Assembly (NCBI GenBank): GCA_014584695.1 | Contig: JACTMI010000031.1 | Span: 1-64,000, forward strand | DNA length: 64,000 nt | Direction: 5' to 3' | Source of the DNA: Acidobacteriota bacterium | GTDB lineage: Bacteria > Acidobacteriota > Thermoanaerobaculia > Multivoradales > JAGPDF01 | Shown: piece by piece, positions 55,021-63,521 of the stretch | Numbering within the stretch: the first letter of the stretch is position 1 | Layout of the letters: each line of letters begins with the position of its first letter | Program-made: the position numbers and the translations under genes | The notes under the pieces: generated by a model | What the model saw: only the letters and a program-made list of their open reading frames with translations | What the model was told of the DNA's origin: nothing | The model's database searches: none

Positions 55021-56363
55021 CGCCCGGTCGCCACCTCGAACAGCGCGAGCGCGGTCGCCTCCGGCAGCGCCGGATCGCGCTCGAGGACCAGGCGCGTCGC
55101 GGCGAGCGGCAGCGCGACGGCGCGCCGGGCGCGGTAGTGGTGGCCGAAGAAGCGGCCGGCGGCGGGGATCCAGGAGGTCCAGGCCGGCGGCGCGGGGCAG
55201 GCGAGCGCCGCGGCGACGTCGGGTCGCTCGGCGGCCCACTCGGCCGAGTCGCGGCCCACCTCGAGGTCGAACGCGAGCGAGCCGGCAGGCGCGGCGACCT
55301 CGACCCGGGCGAGGCGCGTGCCGCAGGGCAGCGCGACCGACTCGACGAGGTAGCTGTCGATCGTCACGGCGCGGATCGCGCGCCCGGACAGCTCGAGCTC
55401 GAGCCGCGGCTGGGCCGCCGTCAAGACCACCGCGTGACCTTCGACCGGCCGATCGACCACCGACGCCGGCCGGCCGACGAGCGCCCCGAGAAACGCCGCC
55501 GCGGGCGCTGGCCGCCGCCACGGCAGCGCCGCCGCGAGCGTGGCGCCGACGACCAGCAGCGCGAGCGCGCCGCGCGCGGCCGCCGCCACGCTCCGCCCGG
55601 GTGCCAGCGCGGCCACTCCCAGGCCAGCGAGAGCGACCGCCAGCCAGCGCGGCTCGTCGCTCGCGAGCAGCGCCGCGGCCGGCAGCAGCGCCGCGGCGAG
55701 ATCCGCGACGGCGCGGTTGCGGGCTTCGGCGACGCGCACGGCGCCGGCGGCCAGCGCCAGCGCCGCCACCCCCGCGATCCCCCAGCCCGGTCCGGCCGCG
55801 AACGCCACCAGCGCGGCGGTTCCGGCGCGCCGCGCGCCCTGGCGCCCAGTCGCGGCGAGCGCCGCGAGCGCCAGGCCGGCCGCGAGCGGCAGCGCCACCA
55901 GCTCGGCCCAGCGGGCCGGCCGGTCGACGCCCAAGAGCAGCAGCTCACCGCGGGCGACGAGCTGCGCCGCGGCGGCGAGCGCGAGCCAGGTTGCCAGAGG
56001 CGGCCGGTGCCGGAGCGCGCGCGCCCCGAGCAGCACGACGGCGGCGGCGAGCAGCGCCACGACGACCGCGGAGCGGAGCACGCCGACGTGCGGCAGCCCG
56101 ACGAGCGCCGCCGCCGCCGCCAGGCTCACGACCCCCAGCCGGACGCCGTCGGCCACGGCGAAGGCGAGCGCGCCGAGGACCCCCGCGGCGAGCAGGCCGA
56201 AGAGGGCGAGCGTGGCCGCCTCGCCGGCGTCGGGCGTGAAGGCGGCGGTGGCCGCGACCGCCGCGGCGAGCGCCGAAGGCGGCAGCCAGGGGGCGAGGCG
56301 GAGCCGCGCCCGGGGCGCGTCGGCCGCGAGGGACGGCGGTGCGGAACGGTCGCGAGCGCCCAT
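55017..56363 (-). CDS. multi-helix membrane protein of the polysaccharide operon, unknown function
   Basis: 448 residues. About ten hydrophobic segments rich in Ala/Leu fill residues 35-300 (for example [52 protein letters not shown]). The C-terminal about 130 residues are extracytoplasmic and beta-rich ([41 protein letters not shown]). The shape recalls uncharacterised polysaccharide-assembly proteins, but no flippase or polymerase family is recognised. ATG at 56363 lies 11 bases after TAGACT, so it heads the six-gene operon. Divergent from serS. Confidence 0.65.
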   Translation of the reverse strand: MGARDRSAPPSLAADAPRARLRLAPWLPPSALAAAVAATAAFTPDAGEAATLALFGLLAAGVLGALAFAVADGVRLGVVSLAAAAALVGLPHVGVLRSAVVVALLAAAVVLLGARALRHRPPLATWLALAAAAQLVARGELLLLGVDRPARWAELVALPLAAGLALAALAATGRQGARRAGTAALVAFAAGPGWGIAGVAALALAAGAVRVAEARNRAVADLAAALLPAAALLASDEPRWLAVALAGLGVAALAPGRSVAAAARGALALLVVGATLAAALPWRRPAPAAAFLGALVGRPASVVDRPVEGHAVVLTAAQPRLELELSGRAIRAVTIDSYLVESVALPCGTRLARVEVAAPAGSLAFDLEVGRDSAEWAAERPDVAAALACPAPPAWTSWIPAAGRFFGHHYRARRAVALPLAATRLVLERDPALPEATALALFEVATGR

Positions 56364-56374
56364 GGCTGCCAGCA

Positions 56375-56380
56375 AGTCTA
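56375..56380 (-). promoter_or_regulatory. TAGACT, -10 like element heading the polysaccharide operon
   Basis: Minus-strand CGTAGACTTGC, 11 bases before ATG 56363. The expected leader is about 4 bases. It stands back to back with the serS element at 56425-56430. Confidence 0.45.
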
Positions 56381-56424
56381 CGGCGCCGGGGCGCCGCGCG
56401 TTGACGGCCCGCGCCGCGGAGGGC

Positions 56425-56430
56425 TACGCT
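56425..56430 (+). promoter_or_regulatory. TACGCT, -10 like element before serS
   Basis: GGCTACGCTCGTCGG, 11 bases before the ATG at 56442; a leader of about 4 bases is expected. Confidence 0.4.
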
Positions 56431-56441
56431 CGTCGGCCGCG

Positions 56442-57731
56442 ATGCTTGCCCGCGAGCTGCTGCGCAGCGATCCCGACCGCGTCCGTCGCGCCCTCTCCGA
56501 CCGCGGCGCCGCGCCCGGCGGCGCCGATCCGGTCGCCGCCTGGCAGGCGCTCGACCGCGAGCGGCGCGAGACGCTCGCGCGCCTGGAGGAGATCAAGCGG
56601 CGGCGCAACGAGGCGAGCCAGGCGATCGGCCGCTTGAAGGCCACGGGCGCGGACGCGGCCGCCGAGATCGCCGCGGTGTCGGCGCTCAAGGCCGAGATCG
56701 AGGCGCTCGAACCGCGGCTCGCCGAAGCCGACCGCCGACTCGGCGAGATCGAGCTCGGGTTGCCCAACCTGCCCCACGAATCGGTGCCGCGGGGCGCCGA
56801 CGAGCGCGCGAACCGGGTCGAGCGGACGATCGGCGAGCCGCGCCGCTTCGACTTCGCCCCCCAGGCGCATTGGGACCTGGGCCCGGCGCTCGGCATCCTC
56901 GACTTCGAGCGCGGCGCCAAGCTCGCCGGGGCGCGGTTCACCGTCGCCTTCGGCGCCGGTGCGGCGCTCGAGCGGGCGCTCGCCGCCTTCATGCTCGACC
57001 TGCACACCCGCGAGCACGGTTACACCGAGGTGCTGCCGCCCTACATCGTCAACTCCGCCTCGCTCGTCGGCACCGGCCAGCTGCCGAAGTTCGAGCAGGA
57101 CCTGTTCCATCTCGAGGGGCTCGACTATTTCCTGATCCCGACCGCCGAGGTGCCGGTGACCAACCTGCACCGCGGCGAGATCCTCGACGAGGCCGCTCTG
57201 CCGCTGCGCTACGCGGCCTGGACCCCCTGCTTCCGCAGCGAAGCGGGCTCTTACGGCAAGGACGTGCGCGGCCTGATCCGTCAGCACCAGTTCCACAAGG
57301 TCGAGCTGGTCCACTTCGCGACGCCGGAGACGAGCTTCGACGAGCTCGAGACGATGGTCGGCAACGCCGGCCGGGTGCTCGAGCGGCTCGGACTGCCCTA
57401 CCGGGTGGTCTGCCTGGCGACCGGGGACATGGGCTTCTCGGCGGCCAAGACCTACGACCTCGAGGTCTGGCTGCCGGGCCAGAACGCCTACCGCGAGATC
57501 TCCTCGTGCTCGAACTGCGGCGACTTCCAGGCCCGCCGCGCCGACCTGCGCTGCCGAGCCGAGGGGGGCAAGCCCCGCTTCCTGCACACGCTGAACGGCT
57601 CGGGCTTGGCGGTGGGCCGGACGCTGATCGCCCTGCTCGAGAACTACCAGGAGGCGGACGGCACGGTGACCGTGCCGGCGGCGCTGCGTCCCTACTTGCA
57701 CGGCCTGGAGCGGATCGTCCCCCGCGGCTGA
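56442..57731 (+). CDS. serS: seryl-tRNA synthetase
   Basis: 429-residue class II aminoacyl-tRNA synthetase. The N-terminal long coiled-coil arm (about 30-100) binds the long variable arm of tRNA-Ser. Motif 1 region LEVLPPYIV, motif 2 [26 protein letters not shown] (about 256-281) and motif 3 [18 protein letters not shown] (about 385-402) are intact. [12 protein letters not shown] is typical. It ends 38 bases before the tRNA-Ser(UGA) gene, an association of synthetase and substrate that may reflect shared regulation, though the tRNA has its own -10. Confidence 0.97.
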   Translation: MLARELLRSDPDRVRRALSDRGAAPGGADPVAAWQALDRERRETLARLEEIKRRRNEASQAIGRLKATGADAAAEIAAVSALKAEIEALEPRLAEADRRLGEIELGLPNLPHESVPRGADERANRVERTIGEPRRFDFAPQAHWDLGPALGILDFERGAKLAGARFTVAFGAGAALERALAAFMLDLHTREHGYTEVLPPYIVNSASLVGTGQLPKFEQDLFHLEGLDYFLIPTAEVPVTNLHRGEILDEAALPLRYAAWTPCFRSEAGSYGKDVRGLIRQHQFHKVELVHFATPETSFDELETMVGNAGRVLERLGLPYRVVCLATGDMGFSAAKTYDLEVWLPGQNAYREISSCSNCGDFQARRADLRCRAEGGKPRFLHTLNGSGLAVGRTLIALLENYQEADGTVTVPAALRPYLHGLERIVPRG

Positions 57732-57754
57732 CCTCCGCCCTCCGGCCCTGGCGG

Positions 57755-57760
57755 TAGACT
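57755..57760 (+). promoter_or_regulatory. TAGACT, -10 of the tRNA-Ser gene
   Basis: GGTAGACTCGGG, 9 bases before the tRNA 5' end. It serves as an internal calibration for the TAGACT elements in front of protein genes. Confidence 0.6.
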
Positions 57761-57769
57761 CGGGCCGCC

Positions 57770-57859
57770 GGAGGGGTGGCAGAGTGGTCGATCGCGGCGG
57801 TCTTGAAAACCGCTGAGCCTCAACGGGCTCCGGGGGTTCGAATCCCTCCCCCTCCGCCA
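57770..57859 (+). tRNA. tRNA-Ser (anticodon UGA)
   Basis: 90 bases including an encoded CCA. The acceptor GGAGGGG pairs with CCCCTCC, discriminator G. The anticodon arm GCGGT-CTTGAAA-ACCGC reads TGA. A long variable arm (around GAGCCTCAACGGGCTC) is diagnostic of class II serine tRNA. The T arm GGGGGTTCGAATCCCTCC is regular. It follows serS directly. Confidence 0.98.
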
Positions 57860-57901
57860 GCGCCTCCCCGCTCGCCGACCCTCGCCGCCAGGAGAACCGC
57901 C

Positions 57902-58432
57902 ATGTCCTTCGCCCGCCGACTCGTTGCCGCCGCCTCGATCTTCGCCTTCGGCCTCGCCGCGGGCGCGTTCGCGGCCAAGAAACTCCAGGTCACGCCCGCC
58001 GCTTTCACTGGCAAGGAGCCGGCGGCCGCCGCCGGCGAGCTGCTGGCCGCGGCGGCGACGCTCGCCGAGCGCGGCAGCTGGGAGAACATCGCCGTGGCAC
58101 GCGTTCACTACCTCGCTGGCCAGAGAGCCGAGGCTCAGGCCATCCTCGACCGGGTGATGGCGGGCAAGACCAAGGCCGGCGACATCATCCGCGTGGCGCG
58201 GATCTACCAGCGCGCGGGCGAGTGGGAGAAGGCCAGGCCGCTGTTCGACAGCGTCGTCCAGATGGCGCCCGACGACCAAGACTGGCTGGCCGAGATCGGC
58301 GCCTACTATCTGCTCGCCGGCGACCGCGGCCACGCCGAGGAGCTGTTCGCCCGCGCACTCGAGCAGGATCCGTCCAGCCTCTACAACACCCTCCGCATGG
58401 CCGGCGCCTATCTCGGCCTCGCCCCCGACTGA
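57902..58432 (+). CDS. exported small TPR protein
   Basis: 176 residues. Signal peptide MSFARRLVAAASIFAFGLAAGAFA, then Ala-rich helices and about three tetratricopeptide-like repeats (VARVHYLAGQRAEAQAILD, VARIYQRAGEWEKARPLFDSVV, IGAYYLLAGDRGHAEELFARALEQDP). Predicted periplasmic scaffold or assembly helper; no named family. ATG at 57902 follows GGAGAACCGCC. It lies 42 bases after the tRNA and may be read through from it. The next gene is a receptor-type protein kinase. Confidence 0.78.
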   Translation: MSFARRLVAAASIFAFGLAAGAFAAKKLQVTPAAFTGKEPAAAAGELLAAAATLAERGSWENIAVARVHYLAGQRAEAQAILDRVMAGKTKAGDIIRVARIYQRAGEWEKARPLFDSVVQMAPDDQDWLAEIGAYYLLAGDRGHAEELFARALEQDPSSLYNTLRMAGAYLGLAPD

Positions 58433-58537
58433 GCGGCAGCCTCGGCGGGGCGGCGCCTGGGGTGTCCGGACCCGCCTCTTGCGCGGGCCCGGGCGCGCGT
58501 CGAGAATGGGCCGCGGGACCGACCGACGAGGAGGGCC

Positions 58538-60289
58538 ATGCCCGCGAAGAAGCGTGACGGTGACGAGCCGCCGCCGACGGTGCTGCTCGCCGCCGACGGA
58601 TTCACCCGCACCGAGCCGGTGGCGGCGCCGGAGCTCGCGGAGCTGCTGGCGGCCGAGGGTGGCGCGCCGCCGGCGCCGCCGCCCCGGTCAAGCCTGAACT
58701 GGACCGCGGGGGGGCGGCCGCTCGATGGCCGGTACGAGCTCGTCGGGCGCATCGGCGAGGGGGGCATGGGCACGGTCTACCTCGCCGAGGACCTCCTGCT
58801 CCAGCGGCGCGTGGCGGTCAAGACGCTGTGGGCCGAAGGCTCCTTCGGCGACGAAGAGGTGGCCCGCTTCCGGCAAGAGGTGGCGCTGGCCCACGCGGTG
58901 AGCCACCCCAACGTCGCGCGCACCTACGATCTGGGCGAGACCGACGGCGTCTCCTTCCTCACCATGGAGTTCCTGGAGGGCGAGACGCTGGCGGCGCGCC
59001 TGCGCCGTGGCGCGCCGCTCGCCGCGAGCGAGATCCGCGACCTCGCGGTGCCGCTCTGCCGCGGCCTCGCCGCGGCGCACCAGGCCGGCATCGTCCATCG
59101 CGATCTCAAGCCGGCCAACATCCTGCTCGTGCCGGGGCCGCGCCGGGTCGTGATCCTGGATTTCGGCATCGCCGGCTGGGCCGCCGGCGCCCGGGAAGCC
59201 GCCGCGGAGGCGGCGCCGCGCGGGATCCGTGCCGGTTCCGGCCGCCATGTCACCTCGGCCGGCTACGGCACGCCGGTCTACATGGCGCCCGAGCAGTGGC
59301 GGCGCGCGCCGGGCGACCCGCGCACCGACATCTACGCCCTCGGCGTGATCCTCTTCTACTGCCTGACCGGTCGCCCGCCCTACGATTCGGAGTCGCTCGA
59401 GGAGCTCGAGAGGCTGCATCGCGAAGAGCCGGTGCCCGACCCGCGCCGGATCGCGCCGAATGCCGACGCGGGGCTCTGCCGGCTGGTCCGCCGCTGCCTC
59501 GAGAAGTCGCCGAGCGACCGGCCGCAGTCGGTCGAGGAGATCCTCGAATGGCTCGAGATGCCCGCCCGGCGCCGGCGCTTCGCCTGGCGCATGGCGTGGA
59601 TGGGAACGGCCGCCGCGCTGCTGCTCGCCGGGTTCGGCTGGATCGTGCTCGGCGTCGCCGAGAACGCGATCCTGCGCGAGATGCGCCCCAGCCTGCGGAG
59701 CTTGGCCGAGCTGCTGGCGCGCGACCTCGACCCCGCCGACCTGGACCGGCTGCGCGCGCCGGCGGATGCCGGGACGGAGGCGTTCCACGCCGTCGCCGCG
59801 GCGATCAACGCGCGGATGCTCGCCTTCGGCGAGCCCCTCGACGCTTACGTCCTGCGACCCGGCGAGGCGCCGGGGCACTATTTCTTCGTTTTCGATCCGC
59901 AGCCGGAAGACATCGATCTCGACGGCGATGGCGTCTTCTCGGCGGGCACCGACGAGAAGGGCTTTCCACCGGGCAAGCCCTACGACGGCACCGCTTTTCC
60001 CTGGATGGCGCGCGCGCTCGAGAGCGGTCAGCCGGTCGCCGAGCCCGACTTCACCATGGACCAGGGGCGCTACGTCCTGACCGGCTACGCGACGGTGCCG
60101 ACGGCGGGTCCGGAGGGCCCCTACCTGGTCGGCGTCGACGCCCCCCACGACCGCCTGACCGCGCTGGCGCAGAACGTCCGCGTCGCCTTGGGCGCGGTCT
60201 GGCTGGCCGTCCTCGCCGCGCTCGCGGCCATCTTCCAGCCTCGCCGCCAGCTGCGCCGCAGCTGGGCGCGGTGGGCCCGGCGAGCCTGA
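58538..60289 (+). CDS. receptor-type Ser/Thr protein kinase (PknB-like) with periplasmic sensor domain
   Basis: 583 residues. A disordered N-terminus (1-60), then the kinase (about 65-340): GRIGEGGMGTVYLAED, VAVKTLW (Lys), HRDLKPANILL, LDFGIAGW and the activation end GTPVYMAPEQW. All catalytic residues are present. One helix (about 353-380; WMGTAAALLLAGFGWIVLGVA) leads to an extracytoplasmic domain (about 385-545), probably Cache/PAS-like, with a calcium-type loop DIDLDGDGVFSAGTDE (about 455-470), and a second helix (VRVALGAVWLAVLAALAAIF) returns the C-terminus to the cytoplasm. The domain order suggests that an outside ligand or metal controls the kinase. GAGGAGGG precedes the ATG. Convergent with cydB. 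Confidence 0.88.
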   Translation: MPAKKRDGDEPPPTVLLAADGFTRTEPVAAPELAELLAAEGGAPPAPPPRSSLNWTAGGRPLDGRYELVGRIGEGGMGTVYLAEDLLLQRRVAVKTLWAEGSFGDEEVARFRQEVALAHAVSHPNVARTYDLGETDGVSFLTMEFLEGETLAARLRRGAPLAASEIRDLAVPLCRGLAAAHQAGIVHRDLKPANILLVPGPRRVVILDFGIAGWAAGAREAAAEAAPRGIRAGSGRHVTSAGYGTPVYMAPEQWRRAPGDPRTDIYALGVILFYCLTGRPPYDSESLEELERLHREEPVPDPRRIAPNADAGLCRLVRRCLEKSPSDRPQSVEEILEWLEMPARRRRFAWRMAWMGTAAALLLAGFGWIVLGVAENAILREMRPSLRSLAELLARDLDPADLDRLRAPADAGTEAFHAVAAAINARMLAFGEPLDAYVLRPGEAPGHYFFVFDPQPEDIDLDGDGVFSAGTDEKGFPPGKPYDGTAFPWMARALESGQPVAEPDFTMDQGRYVLTGYATVPTAGPEGPYLVGVDAPHDRLTALAQNVRVALGAVWLAVLAALAAIFQPRRQLRRSWARWARRA

Positions 60290-60346
60290 GTCAGGGGCGA
60301 CCGTGCGACGCCGATTGGGGCCGGGCGGAGCGGCAGAGCGTGGCCA

Positions 60347-61393
60347 TCAGTACCCCTCGCCCTCGGGCGCGGCCTGCGCCTTGCCACGGTGGAGCCGGAA
60401 CAGGACCGTGGCGTAGACGAGCGCCAGCACGAAGCCGAACGGCCACCACCAGAGGCCGGCGGTGAGCGAGGCCGGGCTCGCCGCGTGGGCGTGCGCGGTG
60501 AGCGAGAAGCCGGGGTCGACGGTCGAGCGCAGCCAGACCGGGAAGACCGCCGTGGCGGTCGCCGCCAGGACGCCGAGCAGGAAGGCGGCCGAGCCGAGGA
60601 AGGCCGCGAGCTCGCGCCCCCGGCGCCGCGCGAAGAAGCTCACCGCGAGGCCGCCGATCGCGAGCGCGGTCGTCGCCCAGGCGAGCGGACGCGCCGCCAG
60701 GCCCGAGACCAGACGGGGCGCGAGCGCGGCGGAGGCGGCGCCGGCGGCGAGCCAGAGCAGCAGCGTCGCCGGAAAGAGCCGCCCCGCCCAGCGCAGGCTG
60801 CGCTCGCGCACCGCGCCGTCGGTCTTCCAGACCAGGAACAGCGCGCCGTGATGGAGGATCGCGGCGAGCGCGGTCACGCCGCAGAGCACGGTGTACCAGT
60901 CCAGGATGCCGAGCGCGCCGGTGGGCGAGAAAGAGTCGAACAGCGGCAGCGCGAACCAGCCGTGTTCGTCGAGCGGCACGCCGCGCAGGACGTTGCCGAG
61001 CGCGGCGCCGAGCAGGACCGGCGCGAGCGTCGAGGCGAGCGCGAAGGCCGCGTCCCAGAACGAGCGCCACATGCCGTCGCCGACGTGGGAACGGAACTCG
61101 ATCGAGATGCCGCGCAGGATCAGCACCCAGATCAGCAGAAAGATCGCCAGATAGAAGCCCGACAGTCCGGAGGCCAGCACCTTGGGGAAGGCGAGGAAGA
61201 GGACGCCGCCGCCGGCCAGGAGCCAGACCTCGTTGCCGTCCCAGAACGGGCCGATCGCGGCCAGCACTTGCCGGCGCTCACGATCGCTGCGGGCGACCGC
61301 GAGATGCAGCGCGCCGGCGCCGAAATCGAAACCGTCGAGCACCACGTAGGCCGCCACCATCACCGCGGCGAGAGCGAACCAGAGGGTCTCCAT
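60347..61393 (-). CDS. cydB: cytochrome bd oxidase subunit II
   Basis: 348-residue, eight- or nine-helix partner of CydA in the inner membrane quinol oxidase. VLDGFDFGAGALHLAVARSDRERRQVLAAIGPFWDGNEVWLLAGGGVLFLAFPKVLASG near the start is the CydB signature, followed by FVLALVYATVLFRLHRG at the end. ATG at 61393, 13 bases after cydA on the minus strand. A tiny reading overlapping the cydB stop is not CydX-like. High-affinity oxygen respiration. Confidence 0.96.
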   Translation of the reverse strand: METLWFALAAVMVAAYVVLDGFDFGAGALHLAVARSDRERRQVLAAIGPFWDGNEVWLLAGGGVLFLAFPKVLASGLSGFYLAIFLLIWVLILRGISIEFRSHVGDGMWRSFWDAAFALASTLAPVLLGAALGNVLRGVPLDEHGWFALPLFDSFSPTGALGILDWYTVLCGVTALAAILHHGALFLVWKTDGAVRERSLRWAGRLFPATLLLWLAAGAASAALAPRLVSGLAARPLAWATTALAIGGLAVSFFARRRGRELAAFLGSAAFLLGVLAATATAVFPVWLRSTVDPGFSLTAHAHAASPASLTAGLWWWPFGFVLALVYATVLFRLHRGKAQAAPEGEGY

Positions 61394-61406
61394 GGCGATC
61401 TCCCCG

Positions 61407-62747
61407 TCAGCCGTGGGCCGGTCGGTCGAGCGCGCGCGGGCCGTGGCCGACCTCGCGCGCGACCAGCATCAGGAAGAGCACGCCGAGCACCAGGTAGAGG
61501 CCGGCGAAACCGAGCGTGGTGAACAGCGTCGAGCCGCCGTGCACGGTGGGCGAGCCGCCCTCGGCCGTGCGCAGCAGGCCGTAGACCAGCCAGGGCTGCC
61601 GCCCGAGCTCGGCGGTCAACCAGCCGGCGGTGTTGGCGATGAACGGGAACGGGAAGGCGAGCGCGAGGATCCAGAGCATGAAGCGGCTGCGCTCGAGCCG
61701 GCCGCGCCAGAGCAGCAGCGCCGCCACCGCCATGGCGGCGATGAACAGCGTGCCGAGGCCGACCATGACGTGGAAGCTGTAGTAGAGCAGCTCGATGTTG
61801 GTCGGCCAGTCCGCCTCGGGAAAGTCGTTCAGGCCGCGCACGTCGGCCGAGAAGTCGCCGTAGGCGATGAAGGAGAGGAGGGCCGGCAGGTGGATCGGGT
61901 TGTCGAGCTTGCGCGCCTCGACGTTGGGTTGGCCGATCACCGCCAGCGGCGCCCGCGGACCGCTCTCGAAGTGACCCTCCATGGCGGCGAGCGCCACCGG
62001 CTGGTGGCGGGCGACCAGGCGGCCCTGGTGGTGCCCGGTCGGCATCGCCACCAGGATCGAGGCGGCGAGGCCAGCGACGACGCCGGTCGAGAGCGAAACC
62101 CGCGCCACCTGCGCGTGCTCGCCGCGCAGCATCCAGTAGGCGCCCACGGCGGCCATCGCGAAGGCGCCGGTGACCACGGCGCCGACCATGGTGTGGGCGT
62201 ACTGCGCGATCGCCCAGGGATTGGCGAGGTAGGCGCCGAGGTCGGCGATCGAGAAGACGCCCGCGGCGTCGCGCGTGAAGCCGACCGGATGCTGCATGAA
62301 AGCGTTCGTGGTGACGATGAAGTAACCCGACAGCCAGCTGCCGACGAACAGCGCCACCGCCGCCAGGAAGTGCTTGCGCGGCCCCAGGCGCCGCTCGCCC
62401 CAGATCAACAGGGCGAGGAAGCTCGACTCGAGGAAGAAGGCGAAGATCCCCTCCATCGCCAGCGTCTGTCCGATGACGCCGCCGGTCATGGCCGAGAACT
62501 GCGCCCAGTTGGTGCCGAACTGGAACTCCATCGGAATGCCGGTCACCACGCCCATCGCGAAGGCGAGGCCGAAGATCCGGATCCAGAAGCGCGCCGCGTC
62601 GTGGAACTCGGGCCGGCCGGTGCGCAGGCCGATCGACTTGAGCACCACGATCAGGAGCGCGAGCCCCATCGTGATCTGCGGGAACAGGTAGTGGTAGGTG
62701 ATGGTGAAGCCGAACTGCAAGCGGTGCCAGAACAGCGGATCGCTCAA
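61407..62747 (-). CDS. cydA: cytochrome bd oxidase subunit I, short Q-loop
   Basis: 446-residue catalytic subunit. HRLQFGFTITYHYLFPQITMGL carries the heme b595/d ligand His; the Q-loop is around GHHQGRLVARHQPVALAAMEGHFESG, with GRQPWLVYGLLRTAEG later. The Q-loop is short, as in the CIO/short-Q group and unlike E. coli. The start is TTG at 62747, chosen because the family begins MSDPLFWHRLQF here and GGGAGGGCGGG lies upstream. Works with cydB in reducing oxygen without proton pumping, often induced at low oxygen or under oxidative stress. The cydCD assembly genes are not in this window. Confidence 0.95.
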   Translation of the reverse strand: MSDPLFWHRLQFGFTITYHYLFPQITMGLALLIVVLKSIGLRTGRPEFHDAARFWIRIFGLAFAMGVVTGIPMEFQFGTNWAQFSAMTGGVIGQTLAMEGIFAFFLESSFLALLIWGERRLGPRKHFLAAVALFVGSWLSGYFIVTTNAFMQHPVGFTRDAAGVFSIADLGAYLANPWAIAQYAHTMVGAVVTGAFAMAAVGAYWMLRGEHAQVARVSLSTGVVAGLAASILVAMPTGHHQGRLVARHQPVALAAMEGHFESGPRAPLAVIGQPNVEARKLDNPIHLPALLSFIAYGDFSADVRGLNDFPEADWPTNIELLYYSFHVMVGLGTLFIAAMAVAALLLWRGRLERSRFMLWILALAFPFPFIANTAGWLTAELGRQPWLVYGLLRTAEGGSPTVHGGSTLFTTLGFAGLYLVLGVLFLMLVAREVGHGPRALDRPAHG

Positions 62748-62816
62748 AGCCCGCCCTCCCGAACGGCCCTCACCCGCCGCCCTGGTGCCGATTGTCCCGC
62801 TCTTTGCCGGCGAGCG

Positions 62817-63521
62817 CTAGGGGGCGGCCGGCGCGACCAGGATCTCGGTGCCGGTGCGGAACAGGTGGTGCAGGCTGCGCGCGTCCTCGGCGTCGACCAC
62901 CAGGGTCACCAGCGGCGGGTGAGCCGGCGCGCGGCCGCGGACGCGCAGCCAGCCGTCCTTCGCCGAGGCGGCGAAGCGGCGCAGCCAGCCGAAGCGCGGC
63001 GGCCGGTCGACCAGGAAGAGCTGCCAGCCGTTGTCGAGCGCCACGCGGTAGCTCGCCGGCTTCTCGCGTTCGCCGGGCGGCGGCGCGGCGGTGCCGCCGG
63101 GCACCGGCGTGGGCGTCGGCGGCGCCATCTCCTCCTCCTCGGAGTAGGGGCGCAGCGTCGTCGGCGCGATCGTCTCGCGGTCGGTGTCGCCCGGGCCCTG
63201 CTCCACCGTCCAGACCGCCGGCGCCGCGAGCTGGGGCGGCTCGCCGCCGCCGAACAGCGGCCGGTAGGAGAGCAGCGTGAGCGCGCGCAGCTCGACGGTG
63301 TGGAGAACCAGGCCGCGCGCGCGCACGGTCAGCCGCTGGGCCGCCGGCTCGAGCACCAGGTAGAGCGCGGGCCGCTTGGCGAGCGCGGTCTCGAGCTCCG
63401 CCAGGCGCAGCGCGAGCGCGGCCTCGGTGGCGGCCGCCGCCGGCGCGGCGGCGAGCGCCCAGGCGAGCGCCAGCCTAGTAGAGGAAGACGCGAGCGCCGA
63501 CCGGAACCGTCTTGTACGCAA
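62817..63521 (-). CDS. exported protein, unknown function, paired with L,D-transpeptidase
   Basis: 234 residues. N-terminal signal-like segment (RLALAWALAAAPAAAA), helical stretch ALALRLAELETALAKRPALYLVLEPAAQRLTVRARGLVLHTVELRAL, then a Pro/Glu linker (EEEEMAPPTPTPVPGG) and a C-terminal domain with ASYRVALDNGWQLFLVD and VTLVVDAEDARSLHHLFRTGTEILV. The start is probably TTG at 63521, overlapping the transpeptidase gene by 47 bases, since no ATG or GTG lies nearby. Function unknown; its neighbour suggests peptidoglycan work. Confidence 0.6.
   Translation of the reverse strand: MRTRRFRSALASSSTRLALAWALAAAPAAAATEAALALRLAELETALAKRPALYLVLEPAAQRLTVRARGLVLHTVELRALTLLSYRPLFGGGEPPQLAAPAVWTVEQGPGDTDRETIAPTTLRPYSEEEEMAPPTPTPVPGGTAAPPPGEREKPASYRVALDNGWQLFLVDRPPRFGWLRRFAASAKDGWLRVRGRAPAHPPLVTLVVDAEDARSLHHLFRTGTEILVAPAAP

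Noticed and set aside
60290-60346. CydX small subunit after cydB
   Set aside because: The 18-residue reading that overlaps the cydB stop is basic and Ser-rich, without the membrane helix of CydX.
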